Assembly (NCBI GenBank): GCA_950022295.1
Contig: OX465601.1
Location: 112,301,501 to 112,365,500 of the forward strand
Direction: 5' to 3'
Source: Bromus sterilis
Taxonomy: Eukaryota; Streptophyta; Magnoliopsida; Poales; Poaceae
Length of the DNA: 64,000 bases
The position numbers and the translations under genes are program-made. Below, piece by piece: positions 55,814 through 64,000 of the stretch. Positions within the stretch are counted from its first letter, which is position 1, and each line of letters starts with the position of its first letter. The notes below the pieces were generated by a model. The model did no database searches. It was not told the DNA's origin and saw only the letters and a list, made by a program, of their open reading frames with translations.

Positions 55814-56203
55814 ACCGTTACAATGCTTTTCTTGGGAAGTATTGTCTCGATTCCGATCTCAGGTTTGGGAATTCCTGTAGTACCTTTAGCTTCTCCGATT
55901 TCGGGTATCATCTGGGTCATCCATTGCCATCCATCCTTTTGCCGGTGTTTTCACGACTTGCATCGAAAAGCACTATCCCTTTGACCAGGTTTTAGCTGTC
56001 GTTCTCCCTCTTGGCATTGACGGTTTCGTTCTTTCGACGATGTCGTCTCTCTGCGGAAAGTTTTCTCGACAGAAGTTCGACGTCGACATGGAGCAGAGTC
56101 CCTTGTTGGTGGTGTTGAAGATCGTCGACTCTCTTTTCCCTCCCCCCTCTCCCCCGGATCGTCCTGGATCTCGGGACGAGATCCCTTGTTGGTGGTGTTG
56201 TAT
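55814..56203 (+). other. Right part of the internal domain of element C
   Basis: 390 bp between the nested copia LTR and the 3' LTR. It holds a direct repeat of cccttgttggtggtgttg (about 56099 and 56183), the second copy ending three bases before the LTR. No polypurine tract of the usual kind is present at this junction. Confidence 0.6.
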
Positions 56204-59200
56204 TGTAACAGCCCAGTTTTCACAAAAATAAAAAATTTGTTTTCGGTGTGAATTGTTTGATTGTCTGATTTGTTTGCGGTGTTTGCATCCCCGATTTATC
56301 TATCGGCGATTATTTTTTCCCCTCTTATCTCGTATCGAACGGAGACCGACCCTTGCCACCCTGACACTCGACCTTGCGACACTGGGTTTCACCCGATCAC
56401 CGTCGCGAAAACCGCACGAGACCAGCCGCAGCCAACGGAACAAAAAAAACCCGTTTAATAATTAATCGGGATATTTTATAGCGCACCGGAAATTGTTTTC
56501 GGAACGGTTCCAGCGCGAGGTGAACGCCACCGGCTCGACGCACTGATCGCACAGTTCGAAGTTTTACCCGTATCGGAGGTCCTGCGGACCCCCGGCGGTC
56601 AGAAACGTGAGCACCGCGCGCGCGAGAGAAAAACCGGGGATGTTTTTGCAAACTGCCAACCACCTGGGCTATATAAAGACCACCACACTCCCACCCATTT
56701 CTAGGGTTTCACCAGCCAAAATTTGCAGCCACACCCCCAATTTTGCTCAGTTTTCTGCCCAATGAGTTCTGGACCGTCAGATCCAAAGATTCGACGGTCC
56801 AGATCGGATCTAGCCACCCCAGCAGCCTCCTCCAACCTCTCTCCTACCTCCAGCCCGCGGACCCGAGGCCGCTGCCGCCTCCCTCCGGCTCGACGCCGGC
56901 AAGCCTCCTCCGCCGTGGTTGCTCTCCTCTCCCTCTCCCGCGCCTCCTCACCCTCCCATTTCTCTCCTTCCCCTTCTTCTTCCTCCTCTCTCTAATTTCC
57001 TCTCTTCTCTCTCTGTGTGTGCAGCCAGCCCGCCATGGCCGTGGGATCCCCGAGCCGCCATGGAGCCACGGCCTCGGACCTCGACGCCGGCGACCCCATG
57101 AACTCCTCCGATGCCCCCTGCCCCGGATCCGCCTCCAGCCGCGCCCCTGCGCGCCTCCCTCGCCGGCCGGCGAGCTCCTGCGCCGCCGCCTCGTCCTGGA
57201 GACGACGGGAGCCGGCCGCTTCCCTGCTCGCGAACCGCCCTGTGCCGGCCTCCCCTCCCTCGGCCCACCAGGCGCCTCAGCCTCCCCAGCCGGCCTGGGC
57301 CACGGCCCAACAGTGAGCGCCCCCTTCTGTTTTTTTTTCTTTTTTTCCTTGCGCAGTGGGCCGAGGCCCTCTGCTTAGGCCCAGTAGTGGCAGTTTCGGC
57401 CCAGCAGACTTGTTTTTTTTCTGGTTTATTAACAAAATTGCAGATTATTGTTATATTTTGCGATGCGAGTATCTTTTCACCGGTAGCTCCGATGGAGACG
57501 CTTTCTACATGAAAGTTGCTCCGTTTTGCGCGTAGATTATTAAAATGTTGCTTGTTGCCATGTTTGAGCTTGTTTATATGCTGTTTGACTGTTAATTACA
57601 CTGTCTGCCACTGTAAACTGTAACTGCCATAACTTTTTAACCGTTGCTCTGTTTAAAATGTTTCTTATATGTAACTTGACTAGAATTGCATGTAGATTGT
57701 GTTTATGCTGTTCTTGCTTGCTCAATAAAATAATAAAATATGTTTAGGATCAAAACAGTACCAAATGCAATAAATATCGTGGGGTCCGTAATAGTTGGCA
57801 TGCGTAGGTTTTACCCCCACTTAAAATGACTAGATTAGATAGTTTACTTTGTGTTTCACCTCTTGACATGCTTGAGTGATATGCCATGTTTGTGTGCTAT
57901 GCCATGTTAACAACCTTTGTTGATCACCTGTAGCTAAACAACTTGAACCACCGTAAACGTGCGGTATCGTCGTGTGTGACGAATACTCCACTTAACCTGT
58001 TAGTAACCGCTCTCGACGGTAGGTGCGATGTCTCGTGTTGCCTTCTTGTTGATGCTTGCTCGTGTTTGCCTCGTAGTAATAGAGTGCTTGCTCGTTGATT
58101 GCTTTCCAGTGTTTTTCCTTCCTGTGTGCTTCCGCGGGTACCTCTCGGATACGATGCGAGCTTGCGATCAACTACACCTTCGGAACCCGACTTATCAACA
58201 GGAAAGGACTATACATTACTTATGATCCATTCTATTTCAACCAGCGGTTTGCATGCTAGTCTAGGTTAGGTTCGATGTTTGATCCTACCACATGTTTACA
58301 GCCTCTTTCAAACCGATACAGCCATGTCCCTTCCCAGCAAACCATGTACTGCTATGTTACTATTGCTCGTTGCTCAGCCCCTGCTTAGTATGCAAGCTTA
58401 GGATGCTACAATGTTACCCTGTTACTCCTTGGTTTGGGATATCACATTATTATTATTATTGTTGTTGATGATTTGATTATTATAATTGTTGACTATATTC
58501 GACGAAGGATGGAAGGTCTAGGCTATCCCGCCCCGACGCTTTGTTCCATTCGAGTCACCTAGGATCCGAGTTTCAGGTATTGGTTTTAAGACTGAGCGTG
58601 CCTAACCGCGTGTGGGATTTTATGGGGTCCCATTTTCTTACCTACCTAGCTTCAAAAATTTCCAGTGGTGGCCCAAGCTGATTTACTATTTGAAACCGTG
58701 TGTGTGCTGGTCGGCCGCCAGTTGTTTACAAACCAACCTAGACCATTGAGGACTTAGTTCCCTTGCTGGCCCACTTTGTCCGGCTGAGGACCCGGTGTCC
58801 CATGTGTGATTAACCGGATATCCAAACCTACGACAGACGGTTGAGACCAGATCGAGAGCGCGGCCGGCTCCTGAGATGGATGTCGACTCACCGGGGGCCA
58901 CCCGGATTTGTTCGTTGTTAGTTAGAGGGACCTGTCGTTCCGGATCTCTTGGAACTAAATCATAAAATGGTTGCCTGTGATGGGTAGCAACTGAGAGAGA
59001 TGGACGTGCGTGCGGAGCCTCTTAATGGGCAGTTGGTACACCCCTGCAGGGTTAAATCTTTTCGAGAAGCCGTGTCCACGGTTATGGACGACTTGAGACC
59101 TACTCCTTGTTCATAGACAACAACAACTGAGATAATCTTAATATAACTTGATCAACGTGTGTGTGTGCCTTGACTGTTTCTTTTTCGTCGGGATGCGAAG

Positions 59201-59859
59201 AGGAGGACAAGGATAGGATAGGTGTTATGTTTGCGTAAGTAGTTGATAGCAAGACTTGTTGGAGGCGATTCCTCATCGAATGCTTGGCTTCTTATCTTAC
59301 TCTCTAGATCGTTAGCCACTTCATCAATGCTAGTGCGGCAGCAACCTCACCACTTACCCCTTCCTTACCGTAAACTACTAGTTTTCCTAGAATGACGAGT
59401 GGTGTGAAGTCCTTGCTGGGTCAGTTGACCACTACAGTTGGATGCTGAGTACTTCTGTACTCATGATACTACCCCCAAAATCTTTTCGGGGTTCTTGATC
59501 GACAACATGTATGGTGATCGACGTTTCACGTGGAGACTCCACGACGACTGGTTAGGCGGATCACGGCGGAGGGCCTGGACCCGTGTGGTTATGGGGATCG
59601 ATGTTTTTCTCTTTGCACTAGGCATTTGCTTGTAGTCTGTACTCAGACATGTACCTTCCGCTGTTGTATTGTATTTGAGGCAGTTGTATGCCGATTGCAT
59701 GAGATGTTGTATCTTTGTATCTGTAATGTTGTGATATCATGTTGGAAATTCGGGGCATATGACTTCGTCATATGTCGCGGTGGGACCGATATGTGCTTCG
59801 TCCCCGGATCTGGATGGAAACATCGAGATCTGGAACAGTACCGCATATCGGGCCTTACA
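56204..59859 (+). repeat. 3' LTR of element C
   Basis: Starts TGTAACAGCCC, ends GGGCCTTACA. TATATAAAG at 56670-56678. Carries the same two small frames as the 5' LTR with few substitutions, and largely identical sequence elsewhere by eye. Confidence 0.9.
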
Positions 59860-59882
59860 GTCGTGGGGGTATCCCCTCGTTA

Positions 59883-60039
59883 GTATCCCCCGAGTGCCTG
59901 GGGGACTCGAAGAGTTGCGCAGGGACTCCATTCTGATCACTCGAACCTTCGTCGGGTGAATGGCCTTGTACAAGTAACATGATCTATTCTGTTGAGGATC
60001 CATACATCATTTGCTGATGAGCAGTTGATGTGCGAGAGA
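59883..60039 (-). other. Internal end of element D with polypurine tract
   Basis: gtatcccccgagtgcctggg matches the polypurine junction of element B at 4599. It continues about 150 bp until the E-family LTR begins at 60040. Confidence 0.6.
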
Positions 60040-61680
60040 TGATAATGGCTTCTCGCCCTTCGTTGGTTACCCCTAAGGTGAGATGTAGGATAGCAGCAAA
60101 TTTCCCTCGGTGAAGATACCAAGGTTATCGAACCAGTAGGACTCCAAGGTCGACAAGTAGGTGGCAACGGCGCTAGAAATTAGGCGGTTGACATGGACCT
60201 GCACATAGAACAAATAACTTTGCTCCCGACGAAGTTCAGAGAGGTTGTTAATCTCTTCGGCCTTGTTGTTTACAAAGGATCAAACACAAGGGATAAAGGA
60301 TAATGGTAATTGCAACTGGAAAGTAAAGCAGGAAATAAATTGAGCGTGTAAACAGTGATGAGAATATGGACGGGGGTCCCATGATGTTCACTAGCGACGT
60401 CTCTCTCCCAAAAGACGATAAAACTGCTGTGCGAGGTAAACAAATCACAGCCGGGCAATTGACAGGATTAAAAACGCATCGCAATGCTAACTATGCTACA
60501 GAGAAAGGAAGAGGCTCAAAAGCATGGGCGGTACGCCAAAATAAGTAGACCGAAATCCAACCGCATCTACTACTAATCATTCACCTTGAGATATCTATCC
60601 AGAAACATCTCGTTGGTATTAAGTTGCGAGCCCCACCCAAAGTGTAAACCCAAAGCAGCAGACAACTGCATTAAAAGAACTTTGCGTAAAGTAAACAATC
60701 CTTGCAATCGCAGTTACAAGCACCGTTGTTTTCCCCCTTGTGGGAACAACACATCACCTAGACTTAGGTTTCTGTCACTCAAGCTAGTCATCAGGGGGCA
60801 TGAACCCAACAATCGAGCGTAACGTTCCCTCTTGGAGTCACTACCTACTACTTGTCCAAAGTAATAAACAACAACGGAGAACATGCAAGAACTACTCAAG
60901 AACAAAAATATAAAAGATAAGAACCAAATATATTACTCAATCACAAACTGAACATAGTCTCATAATCCATCAGATCCCAACAAACTCAGCATAGCAATAG
61001 CAGAAAGAATTACATATGTGCCTTGATCATGTAGGGCAGCTCACAAGGTCTAATCCATGAAGATCAGAGAGGGGAGGAGAACATCACATAGCTACTGATC
61101 ATGGACCCATGGTCCAAGGAAGACTACTCATGGATCATCCAGGAAGCGTCCATAGTGGAGGAGAGGCTCCCGGAGGTCAATCCTCCCTCCGGCAGGGTGC
61201 CGGAAGAGGTCTGCTGGCGCTCCCGATCTTGGAAACGCGGCGGCGGCACAGAGGCGAGATCGCGAAAAAGGGTTCTCTCCTCGGAAGAATCCCCTCAAAG
61301 AGAATAAATAGGCGAAGGGGGCAGCCAGGGGGCCACCAGGGGTCCAGGCGCCCAGCTTGGTGCGGCCAGCCCCTAGGGCGCGCCACCAGGGCGCCTGGTG
61401 CCTTGGTGGTGGACCTCTGGCCCCACCCAGGTGTTTCTGGAAGCTTCTGGTACGCTGATTTTTTATTTGTTTTTTCTCGATTTTTTTGGAGCATTTTTAA
61501 TATGGAGGAAACCTGGAATTGAAAAACAGCAGAAAACAAGAACTGGCACTGGGGTGCACTGAGTTAATAGGTTAGTCCAAATATGATCAAAAGTGTATGA
61601 AAGTGTATCTATATCATAGCAATATCACACAAAACATGCATGGAGCAAGCAGAAATTATAGATACGTTTGGGACGTATCA
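60040..61680 (-). mobile_element. 3' LTR of an E-family Gypsy element (E2)
   Basis: Left end TGATAATGGC, right end GGACGTATCA; colinear with solo LTR E1 (5656-11683 without F) and about the same net length. Directly to the right, acatccccaagcttaattcc reads on the minus strand as the purine-rich GGGGATGT just before the LTR. This is the known 3' junction of Sabrina-like Gypsy elements, so this is the 3' LTR of a minus-strand element whose 5' part lies beyond the window. The 5 bp on the left are agaga. Confidence 0.82.
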
Positions 61681-62808
61681 ACATCCCCAAGCTTAATTCC
61701 TGCTCGTCCTCGAGTAGGTAAATGATAACAAGCATAATTTCTGTGGTGGCATGCTAACAACCATATAAGAAATTTGAAGTAAATCAATCAAGGTATGTAA
61801 TTCAATTCAAGTCATAACAGACAAGAGTCTATATTAGTATTGAAACAAGAAACATAAGAAGATAAAGGTGCAAGAGCTCTCGCCGTCCGTGACTCGAATG
61901 TCTCCAGATGGTGTTTGCGTGCAAGAAGTGGGAGATAGGAATACGAGAGAACAAATATATTTGTTGAGATCTCAATCTACTAAAGTTCACACTTAGTCTT
62001 CTTTGGAATCTTATCTTGACTCGTCCCCACACCACTAGCCAGGTACACCTCAATTTGATCCACTCCCTTTCGACATTTTGAGCACTCATATAATGGATGA
62101 GCGTAAGCACGAGAGTTGACACTTAGGATGGAAAAGAGAGAGATATGGTGGAGGAGGAAGACAAATATCTGTGAAAGGCTCACATCAATGAGGACAATCA
62201 TAGGAGAATGCCAAATTATAGATATGATGTGAGGAGTAGGGATTGCCATGCAACGGATGTACATACGAGCTAAGTAAAGCTCTCTAATGGAACTAGTGTG
62301 GGTGCATCCAACTTGCTCGCTCATGAATACCTAGAGCTCATTTGAGGAGGCTCATCCTTGGAATATGCAAGCCAAGTTCTATAGTGTCAAGTTCCCCACA
62401 TAGCTATATGCATATATGATCATCTCTATGGAGTACAAGATATAGAGGGAGTATGAGTGTGGATATTTCAAAAGGAATAGTAGTGTTTCCCCTTTCTCTC
62501 TTTTTATTTCCTTTTTCTCTTTTTTCTATTTTTTGTATTTTTTGGTGGCTTCAATGGCTCTTTCTATTTAACTCTCATTTGTCCTCTTTGGGATCTTTTA
62601 AATTTGTCCTCTTTAGGATCTTTTCCTCACTTAAGGGCAACACTCTATTTTTCAAGAAGTATAGAAGATCTTCACACTTTACAAGGTACTCAACTTAAAG
62701 AAGATGTAGCTATCATGATGTATGCAAATGTATGCCTTTGCCAGTGTAGCGGGAACATGTATGACATGAAGATCAACTCACGAAGAGGCGGATGTTGCAT
62801 GTCAATAT
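61681..62808 (-). other. Internal 3' region of element E2
   Basis: Begins with the polypurine junction (61681-61692) and the cctgctcgtcctcgagtagg block typical of the 3' internal end of these elements. AT-rich and non-coding, with a TTTCTCTTTTT-rich pyrimidine tract near 62480-62530. It is interrupted by a copia LTR at 62809. Confidence 0.65.
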
Positions 62809-64000
62809 TGTTGGATATATGCTCTAGAGGCAAATAATATATGATTATTCCAATATATCTAAGCAAGTTCACAACCAGTTTCATACCGTGCTAGAACTGT
62901 ATCAGTGAAACAATGATACATGTGTGGTATAGAAACCCCCAGTGTTCCTAGTTAGCCTATATTTCAATAATTAGTTCATGGTCAACATGATGGTCGTGGT
63001 TTCGCGATCATGGACAATTAAGTCTCTTGACTATGAGGTCACCTCACTGGATGAGTGACGTGATGAACATTGCCCAAAGTAAGCATTACAGCATGATCAA
63101 ACTTATGCAGGTTCAGTGTTGTAATTACATAACGTAGTAGACCGTTCCTTTGACCGTGAGTACGTGCATAATTGCTATCTACTCGGATGCTTTGACTTAC
63201 ATCCCACCACCTGACTGAAATATGCGGGTCATAACGGTTGTATCTTGGGTATTCCGTGGAGATATGTTGAGGAGTATTGTTACAAGAGCGGGATTTGTCA
63301 ATCCATGTGATGGATAGATACTCAGGGCCCACTCGGTGAGATTCCATCCATAATGCTGCTCAGCGTCTGACTAGGTCACGGGGATGAATATCACGGAACG
63401 AGTGAATAAGGATTTGTCATAACAAGGTTGAACCAGACATAGGATGTCATTGATTGAATCTCGGACTAATCCAGTATCGCTGACAAAGGGAATGCTATAC
63501 GACGTAAGGTCCAATCGGTATTCATATCCGGAATGCACAGGGGTCATTATGGGCATCCAGGTCCCACTGTTGATCATTGACCGTAGCCTCATCTCGGTCA
63601 TGACTAGAGTGTCGGACCGTAGGGTAACACACTTAAGGGCTCGATGAAATCGTAGACCTTTTGTGGAACTATCGGAGTTACGGAGAATAAAGGAAGCAGC
63701 ATCGGAAAAGTTCCGTGTTGACCCGAAGGAGTTTCGGAGTGAGCCGGAAGGTGTTCCGGAGCACCGGGAGAAGGAATAATATGTTTTAGTTATTAATTAA
63801 TTGAATTAATAATTAAAAACATTTTATTTATAATTAAAAAGTGCTATGGGCCTTATTTATGAAAGAGGCCCATTAGGGGAAATAAAGGGAAAAAGAAAAA
63901 GAGAGAGAGGGAGGCGCCATGGGCCCTAGGGCCCATGAGGGGTGCGCCCCCCTCCTCCCTTGGCCGGCCACCTCCCCCTAGCAGGGGACTTTAGTCCCAC
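62809..64000 (+). mobile_element. Angela/WIS-like copia LTR, cut by the window end
   Basis: Starts TGTTGGATATATGCTCTAGA, a close variant of the Angela/WIS/BARE LTR start. It follows the same block order: a tcatggacaattaagtctct block, a clear ccactcggtgagattccatc block, an acacttaagggctcgatgaa block, then gttccg/ttccgga repeats and a ggccc-rich tail. The 5 bp before it are aatat. Only the first 1192 bp are in the window, so a full element or a solo LTR are both possible. Confidence 0.75.

Larger units (their letters stand above)
49831..59859 (+). mobile_element. Element C: large-LTR Gypsy-type element with almost no internal domain
   Basis: LTRs of 3654 bp (49831-53484) and 3656 bp (56204-59859) share the start TGTAACAGCCCAGTTTTC and the CGGGCCTTA end; the perfect duplication GTCGT (49826-49830, 59860-59864) shows a single insertion. 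After the 5' LTR comes TGGTATCAGAGC, complementary to the 3' end of initiator tRNA-Met. Without the nested copia LTR the internal domain is only about 600 bp (53485-53697 plus 55814-56203) and has no gag or pol. The 3' end (tctcgggacgagatccctt just before the LTR) recalls the end of pol in Tekay/Del chromoviruses. It is a non-autonomous derivative, LARD-like in its long LTRs. Confidence 0.88.
49361..59882 (-). mobile_element. LTR of element D (relative of B), split by element C
   Basis: 49361-49830 begins TAAAGAGGATTGACCTCGGC and follows the LTR of B (same CCTCGGCAAATCCCATGGT block, minus-strand TATA at 49657-49649). The missing end, 59865-59882 (gggggtatcccctcgtta), resumes after element C, flanked by duplication GTCGT. 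The LTR ends carry TAAAGAGG/CCTCGTTA where B has TGACGAGG/CCTCGTCA. The next bases (59883 onward) match the polypurine junction of B, so this is a 3' LTR in minus orientation. Confidence 0.78.

Overview
This window looks like nuclear DNA from a large grass genome, most likely Triticeae (wheat, Aegilops, barley or rye). Almost all of it can be assigned to transposable elements of known plant types. I found no convincing host gene, no tRNA or rRNA gene and no CRISPR array. Several elements can be delimited to the base because their target-site duplications (TSDs) survive on both sides.

Layout. 1-4147: a fold-back element, two degenerate PIF/Harbinger-like elements side by side, a Tourist-like MITE and a short piece of older sequence. 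4153-46579: one Ty3/Gypsy element in minus orientation ('element B', TSD CCTGG), stretched to 42.4 kb by insertions. Inside B, from left to right, are a solo LTR E1 (5656-11683) that itself carries a 4.4-kb solo LTR F (5966-10353); an 11.3-kb CACTA transposon (13938-25278, TSD CTT); and a complete Tat-type Gypsy element A (27586-42983, TSD GAGCC), which carries two further solo LTRs (32101-33482 and 36852-40529). 46585-49360: continuation of the sequence B jumped into, plus a Harbinger-like remnant. 49361-60039: LTR and adjoining internal end of a B-related element D, split by a full large-LTR element C (49831-59859, TSD GTCGT), which holds a copia-type solo LTR (53698-55808). 60040-62808: 3' LTR and internal end of an E-family element. 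62809-64000: start of an Angela/WIS-like copia LTR cut by the window end.

Gene content. B keeps gag and aspartic protease but has no reverse transcriptase, RNase H or integrase. On its opposite strand it carries a multi-exon gene of the 'putative gypsy type transposon' family, now split by the CACTA element inside an intron. A has gag, protease, RT, two RNase H domains and integrase, all broken. On its opposite strand, next to the 3' LTR, it carries a decayed gene with a recognisable B3 DNA-binding domain and its own TATA box. The CACTA element carries decayed tnp2, En/Spm-type and Ulp1-like protease genes, and has three clusters of subterminal repeats instead of two.

Most interesting points: the antisense B3-domain gene inside retroelement A; the non-autonomous gag-protease-plus-antisense-gene structure of B; the third internal repeat cluster and the 29-bp perfect hairpin of the CACTA element; the almost coding-free large-LTR element C; and the fact that nested A has more diverged LTRs than its host B.
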